Of a stretch of DNA of 52,486 nt, positions 37,001-47,075 are shown piece after piece (position 1 is the first letter of the stretch; the number at the start of each line of letters is the position of its first letter). The stretch is from an uncultured Chloroflexus sp. (GTDB lineage Bacteria > Chloroflexota > Chloroflexia > Chloroflexales > Chloroflexaceae), in NCBI RefSeq assembly GCF_937129525.1, contig NZ_CAKZNK010000023.1, positions 1-52,486 of the forward strand, given 5' to 3'. A program made the translations under genes and the position numbers. Under the pieces are notes generated by a model. That model was given only the letters and a program-made list of their open reading frames with translations, was not told the DNA's origin and did no database searches.

Positions 37001-37760
37001 AACGCTTGAAGAAGCGGCGATCCGCGTCTTTGCCAACGCGCCCGGCAGCTACGGCGCAAATGTGAACTTCCTGGTCGAAAGTGGAACCTGGGAGAGTGAA
37101 GATCAGTTGAGCGATGCTTTCCTGTCCCGCAAGAGTTTCGCGCGAACCGCCAGTGGTCAGTGGCGCGAGGCGCGCGGTCTGCTTGAAGGGGCATTGCGGC
37201 ACGTGCAGGCGACATTCCAAAACATTGACAGTTTTGAGGTTGGTCTGACCGACATCGACAACTACTACGAAAATCTCGGCGGTGTCGCCAAGAGTGTGGA
37301 GCGACTGCGTGGTGAAGCGCCGCCGGTGCTGGTCGCTGACGCGATTAGCGCGCCTGGCGCCAGTCGGATCGCCTCGATTGAGACGATGCTACGGCTTGAG
37401 ACGCGCGCCAAGCTGCTGAATCCGAAGTGGCACGAGGCCATGCTGGCGCATGGCTTCGCCGGGGTGCGCGAGATCGAAGCTCGCGTCAACCATACGTATG
37501 GCTGGAGCGCGACTGCCAATGCCGTGGAAGGCTGGATTTACGACGAGATTGCGGCAACCTACGCGCTTGATGACGCAATGCGTGAACGCATGGCCGCGCT
37601 CAATCCAGCCGCCGCCGCCGGGGTCGTGCGCCGCTTGCTCGAAGCTGCCGGACGCGGCTTCTGGGCCGCCGATGAAGCGACGCTCAATCGCCTGCAAGAG
37701 ATATATCACGATCTCGAAGATCGGCTCGAAGGCATTACAGAAGAGAGGAGTGTAGGATGA
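34023..37760 (+). CDS. bchH: magnesium chelatase subunit H
   Basis: BchH binds protoporphyrin IX and, with BchI and BchD, inserts Mg2+. The product has 1245 residues, the usual length, from ATG 34023 behind GTGAGGA. It shows the family's first-domain start M-H-F-V-V-L-T-I-D-G-N-H, G-N-T-S-H-L-E-A, H-L-G-T-H-G-A-M-E-F-M-P-G-K, and G-R-P-R-I-D-V-V-V-T-V-S-G-I-F-R-D. H-G-A-M-E-F separates it from the CobN-type gene at 21070, which has H-G-T-L-E-W. Its stop overlaps the start of the transporter gene (ATGA). Chelatase subunits I and D are not in this window. Confidence 0.95.
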   Translation: MHFVVLTIDGNHRPALLAAADRLRREHKVTLSLAVYDATMLRDAAGWAQLDRDLAKADFIFGARLFSEDLVRPLIGRLARCEQPTLIITSNPALIRCTRIGGFSLRRESETEPGPLRRWVQKLRPQGGAGEARRQLAILRNLSKVLKVIPGTSRDLYTYITSHQYWLNASPENLYRLLCVLISRYGPQPRPKLPQLDPLSYPDTAIYHPDAPELFASLQDYRRWRGKRIPGGGKVGILTLRTVVLSGNTSHLEALARAIEARGLEARIAYAAGLDMRPLLEKELADVDLLVNATGFALVGGPAESQPQQAAEALIRFDRPYLGLVPLAFQRLDDWHADDNGLAPVQQALSVAIPELEGAAEPMIFGGPAADGQRFAPAQAEIDQIAERIARRVALRQTPNAQKRLAVVIYNFPPSLGTVGTAAYLDVFASLYNLLQALAADGYRVEVPHNVDELRRLLLADGPAHGADAHIADWLSADEYRRLFPHYTEIEPYWGPAPGELLRDSRGIRILGRHFGNIFIGVQPSFGYERDPMRLLLAKDAAPNHAFAAFYTWITHKFRADAVIHLGTHGAMEFMPGKQVGLSARCWPLRLIGPLPNFYVYSVNNPSEAAIAKRRGAATLVSYLVPPVQQAGLYKGLRALRDAIEQYERNPDPALAADLRDRAAQLGIPMENSGDERADVAGLAHELLRIEQRMIPLGLHVLGQPPAPAELADFLFLYASLQPDGGLPALIARGMGIDYQQLCARLSNDLTAQNQLRAIEARGRAAMLAYAEAPDAAAGARAAAAQLADLTPETALRPLWPKLAELRNGLLTNHELRNLLHGLRGGFIPPSPSNDAVRNPAVLPTGRNLFALDPYRVPTPAAMQRGEALAHELASRLRAEQGRWPESIAIVLWGTDNLKSDCEGVAQVLALMGARPVIDELGNVADVTLRPLSELGRPRIDVVVTVSGIFRDLLGNQMRLIDRAAYLAAVADEPPEWNFVRSHALAQMAETGITLEEAAIRVFANAPGSYGANVNFLVESGTWESEDQLSDAFLSRKSFARTASGQWREARGLLEGALRHVQATFQNIDSFEVGLTDIDNYYENLGGVAKSVERLRGEAPPVLVADAISAPGASRIASIETMLRLETRAKLLNPKWHEAMLAHGFAGVREIEARVNHTYGWSATANAVEGWIYDEIAATYALDDAMRERMAALNPAAAAGVVRRLLEAAGRGFWAADEATLNRLQEIYHDLEDRLEGITEERSVG

Positions 37761-39055
37761 GCTGGTTTAAGATGATTCGTCTTGGCATGCTCCATGTCGC
37801 TGTTGCCATCAGTTTAGTGCCAATCACCGGCGTTCTTAACCGGATCATGATTCACGAACTGGGCATCATGGCCAGTGTAGTCGCGGCGCTCATCATCCTG
37901 CCGCATCTCTTCTCGCCGATCCAGGTCTTCATCGGCCAGTTCTCCGATCGCCATCCGATCGGCGGCTATCGGCGCACGCCGTATATTGCCCTCGGCATCT
38001 TGCTCTGCGTCATCGGCGCGGCGTTGACGCCATTTGCCGCCTTTGCCATGGATGCCAGCTTCTGGCCGGGGCTGGCGCTGGCACTGCTCATCTTTGGCAT
38101 GTGGGGCGTCGGTTTCAACACGGCGGTCGTCTCGTATCTCTCGCTGGCGAGCGATATGTCACCCGCGCATCTGCGCTCGCGAACCATCGCGGTGATGTGG
38201 TTTATGATGATTACCGCCGTGATCGGCACTGCGATCGGAGCGGGACGCGCGCTTGAGCACTACACGCCTGAGCGTCTGATCGAAGTCTTCGCGATCTGCG
38301 CCAGCGTTGCTCTGACTATTGCCACGTTGGGACTGATCGGACTTGAGCCGCGCAACGCTACACCGGTTAGCCACGAAGAGCGCCACAGCGCCGTTGACTC
38401 GGTGCGCACTGTGGTCGCCGATCCGCTCGCCCGCCGGTTTTTCATCTATCTGATGCTCATGCTCTCGGCGATCCTCGGTCAGGATGTGCTGCTTGAACCC
38501 TATGGCGCAGCAGCTTTTGGCATGAGTGTGCGTGAAACCACCCAGTTGACGGCAACATGGGGTAGCGCAACGCTGCTTGCGCTGTTGCTGCACGGCATCT
38601 TGTTTAGCCGCTGGCTGAGCAATAAGCGCGGCGCAATGCTGGGTGGCGCTATTGCTGCAACCGGTCTCACACTGATCGCGCTGAGCGGGATCCTGCGCCT
38701 GCAACCACTGTTTGTGCCGGCAGTCGCAATTCTCGGTTTCGGCACCGGTATCGCCACTGCCACAAATCTGGCATTGATGCTCGACATGACAACACCGCAA
38801 CAAGTCGGTCTGTTCATTGGCGCATGGGGTGTCGCTGACGCTGCCGCGCGCGGTCTGGGCAACCTGCTGGCCGGGATGATCCGCGACCTCACTGCGCTGG
38901 TTGCCGGCCCAACCGGCTCTTACGCTACCGTATTCCTGATCGAGGCGCTGATCCTCGGTGTCGCGCTGGTTATGCTGCGCGCTATCGATGTCAGCGCATT
39001 CCGCAGTCAGCGCCGCGAGCTGGGTCAACTGGTTGCGGTCATGGGAGATGCATAG
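37757..39055 (+). CDS. BCD-family (PucC/LhaA-like) transporter
   Basis: The 432-residue product has about 12 hydrophobic helices and belongs to the major facilitator superfamily. The family mark F-S-D-R-H-P-I-G-G-Y-R-R-T-P-Y lies near residues 61-75, a hallmark of the BCD group, which helps deliver bacteriochlorophyll or assemble light-harvesting and reaction-centre complexes. The start overlaps bchH by 4 bp, so it is translated with the chelatase. What it moves here (chlorophyll, an intermediate, or an assembly role) cannot be told from sequence. Confidence 0.9.
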   Translation: MSWFKMIRLGMLHVAVAISLVPITGVLNRIMIHELGIMASVVAALIILPHLFSPIQVFIGQFSDRHPIGGYRRTPYIALGILLCVIGAALTPFAAFAMDASFWPGLALALLIFGMWGVGFNTAVVSYLSLASDMSPAHLRSRTIAVMWFMMITAVIGTAIGAGRALEHYTPERLIEVFAICASVALTIATLGLIGLEPRNATPVSHEERHSAVDSVRTVVADPLARRFFIYLMLMLSAILGQDVLLEPYGAAAFGMSVRETTQLTATWGSATLLALLLHGILFSRWLSNKRGAMLGGAIAATGLTLIALSGILRLQPLFVPAVAILGFGTGIATATNLALMLDMTTPQQVGLFIGAWGVADAAARGLGNLLAGMIRDLTALVAGPTGSYATVFLIEALILGVALVMLRAIDVSAFRSQRRELGQLVAVMGDA

Positions 39056-39095
39056 GAAAGTATAGAAATACGCAGATTTTTAAACTGATCGGCAG

Positions 39096-39101
39096 TATAA
39101 T
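39096..39101 (+). promoter_or_regulatory. possible -10 box of the hem operon
   Basis: TATAAT lies 131 bases before hemA. The bases 17-18 upstream do not make a good -35 hexamer, so the promoter would be weak or assisted. The mRNA would start close to the large hairpin at 39108-39141. Confidence 0.4.
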
Positions 39102-39107
39102 ACAGAG

Positions 39108-39141
39108 GCCTGCGCCAGAGCAACGGCGCGCTGGCGCAGGC
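39108..39141 (+). repeat. long GC hairpin in the hemA leader
   Basis: A perfect 11-bp stem (GCCTGCGCCAG / CTGGCGCAGGC) with a 12-base loop, followed by a smaller CCGGGT/ACCCGG hairpin at 39145-39169. It may end transcription from the transporter gene upstream or form the 5' end of the hem mRNA. Confidence 0.5.
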
Positions 39142-39232
39142 ATACCGGGTTGTTGCTGCCAATACCCGGCTGGATGGAGGGGAAGGTCGCATTCGTTATC
39201 GTAGAAGCTTTGCAGAGCAAAGGATCAGGGGT

Positions 39233-40585
39233 ATGAATCTGCTCCTTGCCGGTCTCGATCACACTACTGCGCCGGTTGAAATTCGCGAACAACTTGCTTT
39301 CAGTCAGACCGATTTACCATCAGCGCTGATGCAACTGACTCAGGCCGAAAACGGCGCAACGCCGCTGTTTGCCGAGGCCGTCATTCTATCAACATGCAAT
39401 CGAGTTGAGATCTACGGGGTTGCCAATGCCGGGACAACCGCGCAACACGTGGTTGATTTTCTCGCCAGCTTTCATCATCGACCTATCAACAGCTTCGTCC
39501 ATACCCTCTACTTTTACCAGGGTGAAGCCGTCGTCCGTCACCTATGCGCCACTGCAGCCGGCTTGCGTTCGCTCGTATTAGGAGAGGCTCAGATTCAGGG
39601 GCAGGTGCGCTCGGCGTATGAAGCAGCGCAACGCATTGGCAGCGTCGGTTCGACGCTACATCGCCTCTTCCAGATTGCGCTGGTAGCCGGCAAACGGGTG
39701 CGTCACGAGACAACGATCGGTCGCGGCGCGGCCAGCGTCTCGCAGGCCGGGGTAGAGCTGGCCAGACGCCGTCTCGGCGATCTGCGTGGACGCGAGGTGT
39801 TGCTGATCGGTGGCGGCGAAGTGAGTGAACTGGCGGCGCAGAATCTGATTGCCAACGGCGCCGATCGGCTGACGATTGTGAACCGGACATCGGCGCGCGC
39901 CGCCGCGTTGGCCGAGCGTTACGGCGCTGAGATGCTTGATTTTAGCGCATTGCCCGAAGCCCTGGCTCGCGCCGATATTGTCATCAGTTCAACCGCTGCC
40001 CCGGTACCGATCATCTACCGCCACCACGTTGCCGATGCGCTGGAGCATAAACAGCGCGCTCGCGCCTGCGGCGATTGCGATCCGCCGGCAATGCTGCTGA
40101 TCGATCTGGCAGTGCCGCGCGATATTGCTGCTGATGTTGCTCAATTGCCCGGCGTTCATCTCTTCACCGTTGACGATTTACGCGAAGTGGTGAGTCATAC
40201 GATTGAGCTGCGCAGCGCCGTGATCGAGATTGCGCAGCAGATTGTGGAAGAGCAGGTGCGCGAGTTCATCGACTGGTGGCGCACACAGGAAGCATTACCG
40301 GTGTTGACCATGCTCCGTCAACGAGCTGAAGAGGTGCGCAACGAGGAGTTGGAGCGCGCGCTGCGCCGCCTGAACAATCTCTCGCCCGAACAACGGGCCG
40401 TGATCGAAGGATTGTCACGCAGTATCGTGAATAAACTGCTTCATCCACCGACCCGCTGCTTACGCGAGGCTGCCGCTCACGGTCAGGGCAAACGCTACGC
40501 GACTATGCTGGCCGAGCTGTTTAATCTGGAACACGGCACTGAGCGAACGGTAAGCGTGATAGGCAATACAGAGCCGGTTGGGTAA
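39233..40585 (+). CDS. hemA: glutamyl-tRNA reductase
   Basis: This is the first enzyme of the C5 pathway, reducing Glu-tRNA(Glu) to glutamate-1-semialdehyde. The product has 450 residues. The start has [13 protein letters not shown], the catalytic Cys55 lies in [10 protein letters not shown], then [11 protein letters not shown], and the NADPH loop I-G-G-G-E-V. The C-terminal helical dimer domain is complete. It is GluTR, not the ALA synthase also called HemA. Its partner hemL is four genes downstream. Heads the hem operon. Confidence 0.96.
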   Translation: MNLLLAGLDHTTAPVEIREQLAFSQTDLPSALMQLTQAENGATPLFAEAVILSTCNRVEIYGVANAGTTAQHVVDFLASFHHRPINSFVHTLYFYQGEAVVRHLCATAAGLRSLVLGEAQIQGQVRSAYEAAQRIGSVGSTLHRLFQIALVAGKRVRHETTIGRGAASVSQAGVELARRRLGDLRGREVLLIGGGEVSELAAQNLIANGADRLTIVNRTSARAAALAERYGAEMLDFSALPEALARADIVISSTAAPVPIIYRHHVADALEHKQRARACGDCDPPAMLLIDLAVPRDIAADVAQLPGVHLFTVDDLREVVSHTIELRSAVIEIAQQIVEEQVREFIDWWRTQEALPVLTMLRQRAEEVRNEELERALRRLNNLSPEQRAVIEGLSRSIVNKLLHPPTRCLREAAAHGQGKRYATMLAELFNLEHGTERTVSVIGNTEPVG

Positions 40586-40773
40586 GCGGAACAGGGATTT
40601 GGTCAGCGTCGGTCACGCGATTGATTTGCCGTTGCCGCGCAGCGGTTCCGCCTGCGTAGCCCTGGCCCCAGGGAACTATCCGCACCCTGAGCCAGGGCAG
40701 ATGAGATCGATTAGCGCTATGCGCGACCAACACTATCACACCTTTGCGTTATGTTGCATTGATGAGAGGAACT

Positions 40774-41748
40774 ATGACTCGCTTACTCCTCGGCACCCGC
40801 GGTTCGGCCCTGGCCCGCGCGCAGTCAGAATGGGTCGCCAGCGCGTTACGCGCCGCTTTGCCCGATCTCTCCGTTGAACTGCGGGTGATTACAACCACCG
40901 GCGATCGCGTGCTTGATGTGGCGCTATCGGCAGTCGGTGACAAGGGGTTGTTCGTCAAAGAGCTGGAACAGGCATTGCTGGCAGGGGAGGTTGATCTCTG
41001 CGTGCATAGCGCCAAAGATATGCCCACTGAAACGCCGACCGGCCTGACTCTGTCCGCTTTTCCGGCGCGAGAAGATCCGCGTGACGCGCTGGTCTTGCGG
41101 CAGAACGGTCTGGGTCACGATCTGACCAGCCTGCCGCGCGGGGCGCGGGTGGGCACCTCTAGCCTGCGTCGCGCCAGCCAGTTGCGCCACCATCGGCCCG
41201 ATCTGCAACTGGCCGATGTGCGCGGCAATGTTGACACCCGACTACGCAAGCTTGCCGAAGGTCAGTACGATGCACTGATTCTGGCCGCTGCCGGCCTGCG
41301 CCGGTTGGGGTTGTGGGATGGCACACCCGGCGCAACAATTGGTGAAGCGGTTGTCTTCCCGCTCGATCCACAGGTGATGCTACCGGCAGTGTCACAGGGC
41401 ATTTTAGCAATTGAGACCCGCGCCGATGATGCCACGACCCGCGCTGTGGTAGCCACCCTCGATGATCCGGCGGCGCGGGCCGCTGCGCTGGCCGAACGCG
41501 CCCTGCTGCGCCGGCTTGAAGGCGGTTGTCAGGTGCCGGTGGCAGCGCATGCAGCAGTGACTCCATCAGGCATTCATCTCCGTGGCATGATCGGCGCACT
41601 CGATGGCAGCGCGCTGGTGTTTGCGGAACAAAGCGGCGCAGTTGATCAGGCAGAGGCGTTGGGCGTTGCCGTCGCTGAAACCTTGCTCGCGCAGGGAGGA
41701 GACGCCATTCTGGCTTCGATCCGTAGCCAACTGGAGGCGCGGCAATGA
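40774..41748 (+). CDS. hemC: porphobilinogen deaminase (hydroxymethylbilane synthase)
   Basis: It joins four porphobilinogens to hydroxymethylbilane. The product has 324 residues from ATG 40774 behind GAGAGG; in-frame starts at 40744 and 40762 are less likely. Marks: L-G-T-R-G-S-A-L-A-R-A-Q near the start, H-S-A-K-D-M-P-T near 78-85, and the dipyrromethane-binding Cys252 in L-E-G-G-C-Q-V-P-V. The start is 188 bp after hemA, the longest gap in the hem block, and that gap has no clear promoter. It overlaps hemD by 4 bp. Confidence 0.96.
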   Translation: MTRLLLGTRGSALARAQSEWVASALRAALPDLSVELRVITTTGDRVLDVALSAVGDKGLFVKELEQALLAGEVDLCVHSAKDMPTETPTGLTLSAFPAREDPRDALVLRQNGLGHDLTSLPRGARVGTSSLRRASQLRHHRPDLQLADVRGNVDTRLRKLAEGQYDALILAAAGLRRLGLWDGTPGATIGEAVVFPLDPQVMLPAVSQGILAIETRADDATTRAVVATLDDPAARAAALAERALLRRLEGGCQVPVAAHAAVTPSGIHLRGMIGALDGSALVFAEQSGAVDQAEALGVAVAETLLAQGGDAILASIRSQLEARQ

Positions 41749-42500
41749 GTGGTCTGGCCGGTCGTCGGATTGCGATCACACGTCCGGCAGGGCGCGGCGA
41801 TACGCTCGCCGAACGATTGCGCGCGTTGGGAGCAATTCCGCTGCTTACCCCTCTGATTGCTTATGCGCCACCAGCCGATCCGGCTCCCTTGCAACAGGCA
41901 ATTGGTCGCCTTGCTGCCGGCGAATACGACTGGCTGGTTGTGACCAGCCGGCAGGCGGTGCAGGCGCTGGCCGGGGTGACAGTGCCGGACACCACCGCCA
42001 TTGCTGCCGTTGGCAAAGGAACTGCTGCTGATTGCCGGCATATTTGGGGACGCGCCCCGACCAGCGTGCCCGACGAAGAGGTAGGGGCAGCGTTACCACA
42101 GGCAATGGGGTTGCTCACCGGCAAGCGCGTGTTGCTGCCCTGCGCAGATATTGCTCCGCCGACGCTGGCGACAAACCTGCGCGCCGCCGGCGCAATCGTA
42201 GATCGGGTGACGGCCTATTGCACGATTGCCGGCCCAGGCGCGGCTGATCTCGCGGCTGCATTGCAAGCCGGCGCAGTTGATGCCATTGTGCTTGCCAGTG
42301 GTTCGGCGGCGCGCCAGTTGCGTTCGCTCATGCCACCGTCTGCGCAACTGCCAGCGCTGGTCTGCATCGGCCCCAGCACTGCGGCTGCGTGCGATGAATT
42401 GGGATTGCCGGTAGCGGCCATTGCCGCGCGACCAAACGACGACGCGCTGATCGCCGCGCTGGAACAGGTGTTTATTGCTCACCATGCGCAACAAGATTGA
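41745..42500 (+). CDS. hemD: uroporphyrinogen-III synthase
   Basis: HemD closes and inverts ring D of hydroxymethylbilane to give uroporphyrinogen III, the branch point between heme/bacteriochlorophyll (HemE) and cobalamin (CobA, encoded at 6292). The product has 251 residues. The family is weakly conserved; visible marks are the early R-I-A-I-T-R-P-A-G-R, D-W-L-V-V-T-S-R-Q-A-V, and the late I-G-P-S-T-A-A-A-C. Position directly after hemC with a 4-bp overlap supports the call. Confidence 0.93.
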   Translation: MSGLAGRRIAITRPAGRGDTLAERLRALGAIPLLTPLIAYAPPADPAPLQQAIGRLAAGEYDWLVVTSRQAVQALAGVTVPDTTAIAAVGKGTAADCRHIWGRAPTSVPDEEVGAALPQAMGLLTGKRVLLPCADIAPPTLATNLRAAGAIVDRVTAYCTIAGPGAADLAAALQAGAVDAIVLASGSAARQLRSLMPPSAQLPALVCIGPSTAAACDELGLPVAAIAARPNDDALIAALEQVFIAHHAQQD

Positions 42501-42549
42501 CCCAAAGAGAGTCAGGCACTCAAGGCGTACTGAACGATGGATGGAGTAA

Positions 42550-43614
42550 ATGACTATGGAAACGCTCTCTGACCGGATACCGGCCACCAATGGCATTACC
42601 GGCCATCTACCCACTCCGCTACACCGTCCGCGACGGCTGCGTGTCAGTCCTGCGCTGCGCGATCTGGTGCGCGAAACCCGGCTGACACCCGCCCAACTGA
42701 TTGCGCCAATCTTTGTGCGTCACGGGCACGACCTCCGAATAGCCATCCGCTCGATGCCCGGCCAGTTTCAGATGTCGCCCGATCAGGCCGCGCAGGAGGC
42801 AATTGCACTGGCTGAACGTGGCATTCGCGCCGTCTTACTCTTCGGCATTCCGGCCCACAAAGACTCTTGCGGGAGCGAGAACGCCGATCCGGATGGGATT
42901 GTGCCCCAGGCTATCCGCGCTATCAAAGCAGCCGTGCCAGGCATGGTCGTTATCAGCGATATGTGTTTCTGCGAGTATACCGACCACGGCCATTGCGGCG
43001 TGCTCAATACGCCTGACCGAAGCGATTTTCAGCCTCAACTCGGCGAAGGTTATCTGCTCAACGATCCGACGCTCGCTCTGCTCGCGGAAGCATCGGTCGT
43101 GCATGCCCGCGCCGGCGCCGACATCATTGCCCCCTCTGGCATGATCGATGGCATGGTGGCAACCATCCGTGCCGCGCTCGACGCTGCCGGTTTCAGCCAC
43201 ACCTCAATTATGAGTTACGCTGCCAAATATGCCAGCGGATTCTACGGCCCCTTCCGTGACGCCGCCGAAAGCCCTCCCCAATTCGGCGATCGCAGCCAGT
43301 ATCAGATGGATCCGGCTAATGCGCGCGAGGCGCTGCGCGAAGTCGATCTCGATGTGGCGGAAGGCGCCGACATCCTGATGGTCAAACCGGCGCTGGCTTA
43401 TCTTGACATCATTCGCCAGGTGCGCGACCGCCACACCTTACCGCTTGCCGCCTATCAGGTCAGCGGTGAGTACAGCATGGTTAAGGCGGCGGCGATGCAG
43501 GGCTGGCTTGACGAGCAGCGGATTGCGCTCGAAATGCTCACTGCGATTCGCCGCGCCGGCGCTGACATGATCATTACGTATTGGGCGAAAGAAGCTGCCG
43601 AGTGGCTGGGATAA
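42550..43614 (+). CDS. hemB: porphobilinogen synthase (delta-aminolevulinic acid dehydratase)
   Basis: HemB condenses two 5-aminolevulinates to porphobilinogen. The product has 354 residues, from ATG 42550 behind GGAG; a second ATG lies two codons later. Schiff-base lysines are K226 (S-Y-A-A-K-Y-A-S) and K279 (L-M-V-K-P). The Cys triad C139, C141 and C149 ([14 protein letters not shown]) marks a zinc-dependent enzyme. The N-terminal about 25 residues are an extension without clear motif. Confidence 0.96.
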   Translation: MTMETLSDRIPATNGITGHLPTPLHRPRRLRVSPALRDLVRETRLTPAQLIAPIFVRHGHDLRIAIRSMPGQFQMSPDQAAQEAIALAERGIRAVLLFGIPAHKDSCGSENADPDGIVPQAIRAIKAAVPGMVVISDMCFCEYTDHGHCGVLNTPDRSDFQPQLGEGYLLNDPTLALLAEASVVHARAGADIIAPSGMIDGMVATIRAALDAAGFSHTSIMSYAAKYASGFYGPFRDAAESPPQFGDRSQYQMDPANAREALREVDLDVAEGADILMVKPALAYLDIIRQVRDRHTLPLAAYQVSGEYSMVKAAAMQGWLDEQRIALEMLTAIRRAGADMIITYWAKEAAEWLG

Positions 43615-43654
43615 ACGGCGCGCTCGGATTTGTAATAACACGCGAGGAGACACT

Positions 43655-44725
43655 ATGCGCGATCGTTTTCTCCGCGCCTGCCGCCGCCAGCCAGTTGACC
43701 GCACCCCGATCTGGCTGATGCGGCAAGCCGGTCGTTACATGCCTGAATACCGCGCCGTGCGCGAGCGATACGGCTTTTTGCAAATGGTCAAAACCCCCGA
43801 AGTAGCCGCCGAAGTAACACTGCAACCGATACAGGCATTTGGGGTGGATGCAGCGATCATTTTTGCCGATATTTTGCCACCGCTAGAGGGGTTAGGCTTC
43901 CGGCTCACCTACGAAAAGGGGGAAGGGCCGGTTATCCACAACCCGGTTCGTCAGGCCGGTGATGTGGCAGGATTGCAGGTATGCGATCCACGCGAGACGG
44001 TGGCATACACGCTCGAAGCGTTGCGGCTGGTGAAACGTGAACTCAACGGTTTGCCGCTGATTGGCTTTAGCGGCGCTCCCTTCACGCTGGCCAGCTACGC
44101 CATTGAAGGCGGCGGTTCGAAAGAGTACCGCCTGACCAAACGATTCATGTACGAGCAGCCGGCGGCCTGGCACACGCTGATGGAGCGGCTCAGCAACCTG
44201 GTAGCCGAATACCTGATCGCGCAGGTGGAAGCAGGCGCTGATGCGGTACAGATCTTCGATAGCTGGGCCGGCGCGCTCGCGCCTGCCGATTATCGCGATT
44301 ACGTGTTGCGACACACGCAACAGGTGATGACGACCGTCCGCGCGCGTCTAGGTGACGCCGCGCCGCCAATTATCTACTTCGGCACCGACATGGCCGGACT
44401 GGCCGGGGAATTGCGCCAGCTCGGCGCAGACGTACTGGGCGTTGACTGGCGCATCGATCTCGATAAAGCCTGGGCGCAATACGGTTACGAGCACGCAGTG
44501 CAGGGCAACCTCGATCCGATGACGCTCTTTGCTCCACCAGAACTCATCGCTACCCGCGCCCGCGAGATTCTGGAACGCGCTGGCGGACGACCCGGTCACA
44601 TCTTCAACCTTGGACACGGCATTCTGACCGAAACCCCGGTTGATCACGTGCGCTACTTAGTAGAATTTGTTCAATCCTTCCCGTTGCCGACTACGACGTC
44701 GGTTTTGCAGGAGGTTATGCAATGA
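43655..44725 (+). CDS. hemE: uroporphyrinogen decarboxylase
   Basis: HemE removes four carboxyl groups to make coproporphyrinogen III. The product has 356 residues from ATG 43655 behind GAGGAGA. Marks: [16 protein letters not shown] near 19-34, [12 protein letters not shown] near 133-144, F-D-S-W-A-G, and the late F-N-L-G-H-G-I. It overlaps hemL by 4 bp. This step commits uroporphyrinogen III to heme or bacteriochlorophyll rather than to cobalamin. Confidence 0.97.
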   Translation: MRDRFLRACRRQPVDRTPIWLMRQAGRYMPEYRAVRERYGFLQMVKTPEVAAEVTLQPIQAFGVDAAIIFADILPPLEGLGFRLTYEKGEGPVIHNPVRQAGDVAGLQVCDPRETVAYTLEALRLVKRELNGLPLIGFSGAPFTLASYAIEGGGSKEYRLTKRFMYEQPAAWHTLMERLSNLVAEYLIAQVEAGADAVQIFDSWAGALAPADYRDYVLRHTQQVMTTVRARLGDAAPPIIYFGTDMAGLAGELRQLGADVLGVDWRIDLDKAWAQYGYEHAVQGNLDPMTLFAPPELIATRAREILERAGGRPGHIFNLGHGILTETPVDHVRYLVEFVQSFPLPTTTSVLQEVMQ

Positions 44726-46038
44726 GTGTTGCAACCGAGCGCTACGCTCGTTCCCAGGCCAACTTCGCCGCCGCGCAAGCGGTGATTCCCGGTGGCGTCA
44801 ACTCGCCGGTACGCGCCTTCCGTGGCGTCGGCGGCACCCCAATCTTCTTCGAACGCGGGCAAGGCGCTTATCTCTGGGATGTTGACGGGAACCGCTACAT
44901 CGATTACGTGCTCTCGTGGGGGCCGTTACTGCTCGGCCATGCTCACCCCACGGTAGTCAGCGCAATAGCCGAACAGGCGCAGCGCGGTACCAGTTTCGGC
45001 GCGCCAACCGAACTCGAGACCGAGCTGGCCCGGCTGGTCATCGAGCTGGTGCCATCAATTGAACAGATTCGCTTCGTCAATAGCGGCACCGAAGCGACAA
45101 TGAGCGCGCTACGCCTGGCCCGCGCCGCTACCGGACGACGCCTGATTGTCAAATTCAACGGTTGCTACCACGGTCACGCCGATATGCTGCTGGTACAGGC
45201 CGGGAGCGGAGTCGCCACGCTCGGCCTGCCTGATAGTCCCGGCGTACCACCCTCGGTGGCCGCCGAAACCATCACCATCGAATACAACGATCTCGATGCG
45301 GCAGCCTCACTCTTCGCCAACCGAGGGCAAGAGATCGCGGCAGTCATTGTCGAGCCGATTGCCGCCAATATGGGTTTCGTGCTACCCAAACCCGGCTTTC
45401 TCAGCGGATTGCGCGAACTCACTCAGCGCCACGGCGCCATCTTCATTCTCGACGAAGTGATGACCGGCTTTCGCGTTGCTCCCGGCGGGGCACAGGCGCT
45501 GTGGGGCCTCGACCCCGACCTGACCTGTCTGGGGAAGGTCATCGGCGGCGGCCTGCCGGTTGGCGCCTACGCCGGCAAACGGCAATATATGCAACTAGTC
45601 GCTCCAGCCGGGCCAATGTATCAGGCCGGCACTCTGAGCGGCAATCCGCTGGCAATGATTGCCGGACTGACCACGCTGCGCGCGGCATTTGCCGGTGATG
45701 GCGTAGCGTTCCGGCAGGCGATTGCGCTCACCACCAACCTGGCTAACGGTCTGCGCGAATTGGGCGAGCGCTACCGTATTCCGTTGCAGGTTGGCAACGT
45801 GGGCACGATGTTTGGCTGCTACTTCCTGCGCCATCCTGACACTCAGATCACCAACTACGCAGAAGCGAAGGCCAATGCCGATCCGCAACGCTACGCCCGT
45901 TTCTTCTGGGCGATGGCTGAACGGGGTGTTTACCTGGCTCCATCACAGTTTGAAGCCGGTTTTGTCAGCACTGCGCATACCGCTGCTGACATCGACCAGA
46001 CCCTGTCGGCGGCGGAAGAAGCCTTCGCGCAATTGTGA
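44722..46038 (+). CDS. hemL: glutamate-1-semialdehyde 2,1-aminomutase
   Basis: The PLP enzyme isomerises glutamate-1-semialdehyde to 5-aminolevulinate and completes the C5 pathway begun by hemA. The product has 438 residues. Marks: [11 protein letters not shown] near 23-33, [10 protein letters not shown] near 121-130, L-D-E-V-M-T-G-F-R near 243-251, and PLP Lys272 in C-L-G-K-V-I-G-G-G. The start overlaps hemE (ATGA) and the stop is 29 bp before hemF. Confidence 0.97.
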   Translation: MSVATERYARSQANFAAAQAVIPGGVNSPVRAFRGVGGTPIFFERGQGAYLWDVDGNRYIDYVLSWGPLLLGHAHPTVVSAIAEQAQRGTSFGAPTELETELARLVIELVPSIEQIRFVNSGTEATMSALRLARAATGRRLIVKFNGCYHGHADMLLVQAGSGVATLGLPDSPGVPPSVAAETITIEYNDLDAAASLFANRGQEIAAVIVEPIAANMGFVLPKPGFLSGLRELTQRHGAIFILDEVMTGFRVAPGGAQALWGLDPDLTCLGKVIGGGLPVGAYAGKRQYMQLVAPAGPMYQAGTLSGNPLAMIAGLTTLRAAFAGDGVAFRQAIALTTNLANGLRELGERYRIPLQVGNVGTMFGCYFLRHPDTQITNYAEAKANADPQRYARFFWAMAERGVYLAPSQFEAGFVSTAHTAADIDQTLSAAEEAFAQL

Positions 46039-46067
46039 GCAAGCGCTACCAGGCAAAGGAGGCAGTG

Positions 46068-46976
46068 ATGACCGTTACCGACACGCGCGCGACCGTCTAC
46101 GAGCTGATGCGCGCCGGCCAACAACAACTCTGCGCCGCTTTTGAAGCGACCGACGGTCAGCAACACTTTATCGCTTACAGTTGGGAACGACCCGGCGGAG
46201 GTGGCGGAACTGCCCGTATAATGACTGATGGCGCCGTCTTTGAGCGCGCCGGCGTCAACGTCTCGGCAGTCTACGGCGAAGAGGTTCCGCCGAGTATCTG
46301 GCAACACCGCCCCTCGACCCGCGGCCAACCCTACTTTGCTACCGGAATTTCGATGGTCTTGCACCCGCGCAATCCTTACGTACCCGCCTTTCACGCCAAT
46401 TTTCGCTACTTTGAGGCCGGCGAAGACTGGTGGTTTGGCGGCGGCATGGATCTGACACCGAGCTATGGGTTTGAGGAAGATGCCCGCCACTTCCACGTCA
46501 CCCTGCGCGACTACTGCGCGCGCCACCCGATAGCCGACTATCAGACCATGAAAGAGACCTGCGACCGCTACTTCTTTCTCAAACACCGCAACGAAATGCG
46601 CGGGATTGGCGGTATCTTCTTTGACGATCTCAATCCAGCGGGGACAGATGGCTTTGAGCGCGCGTTCGCCTTTGTCAGCGATGGCATTACCACCATCCTC
46701 AATGCCTACCTGCCAATCGTTCACCGCCGCATGCACACCCCCTACGGCGAACGCGAACGGTCGTGGCAGCTCTACCGGCGCGGTCGCTACGTCGAATTCA
46801 ATCTGATCTATGATCGCGGCACTCTGTTTGGGTTGCAAACCGGCGGCAATATCGAAGCGATTTTGATGTCGTTACCACCGTTGGCGCGCTGGGAATTCAA
46901 CTATCAGCCGGAACCCGGATCCCCCGAAGCGGCGATGGCCGAATTTTTGCGCCCGCGCGATTGGGCAGCAGCGTAA
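46068..46976 (+). CDS. hemF: coproporphyrinogen III oxidase, aerobic
   Basis: HemF uses O2 to decarboxylate coproporphyrinogen III to protoporphyrinogen IX. The product has 302 residues from ATG 46068, behind AAAGGAGG. Marks: [11 protein letters not shown], the conserved [11 protein letters not shown], and [16 protein letters not shown]. Together with acsF it shows O2-using routes. An anaerobic hemN and protoporphyrinogen oxidase are not found in this window. Last gene of the hem block. Confidence 0.97.
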   Translation: MTVTDTRATVYELMRAGQQQLCAAFEATDGQQHFIAYSWERPGGGGGTARIMTDGAVFERAGVNVSAVYGEEVPPSIWQHRPSTRGQPYFATGISMVLHPRNPYVPAFHANFRYFEAGEDWWFGGGMDLTPSYGFEEDARHFHVTLRDYCARHPIADYQTMKETCDRYFFLKHRNEMRGIGGIFFDDLNPAGTDGFERAFAFVSDGITTILNAYLPIVHRRMHTPYGERERSWQLYRRGRYVEFNLIYDRGTLFGLQTGGNIEAILMSLPPLARWEFNYQPEPGSPEAAMAEFLRPRDWAAA

Positions 46977-46993
46977 AATGCCCGCCACCACTG

Positions 46994-47025
46994 CCGGAGG
47001 GCTACGCAATCAAGCAGCCCTCCGG
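46994..47025 (+). terminator. hairpin after hemF
   Basis: A perfect 10-bp stem (CCGGAGGGCT / AGCCCTCCGG) with a 12-base loop, 18 bases after the hemF stop. No T tract follows, so this may be a weak terminator or a 3' mRNA-protecting structure that separates the hem block from the bchN promoter. Confidence 0.6.
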
Positions 47026-47075
47026 AGAAACCACCACAGATACGGCGCGCCAACTGTTGTTACATTTTATGCACT

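Noticed and set aside
38159-39028. 289-codon minus-strand frame opposite the BCD transporter gene
   Set aside because: His/Gln/Cys-rich shadow frame; the plus strand has a complete transporter with the BCD signature.
40659-40698. 8-bp inverted repeat in the hemA-hemC gap
   Set aside because: The loop of 24 bases and lack of a T run make a terminator or operator role unconvincing.
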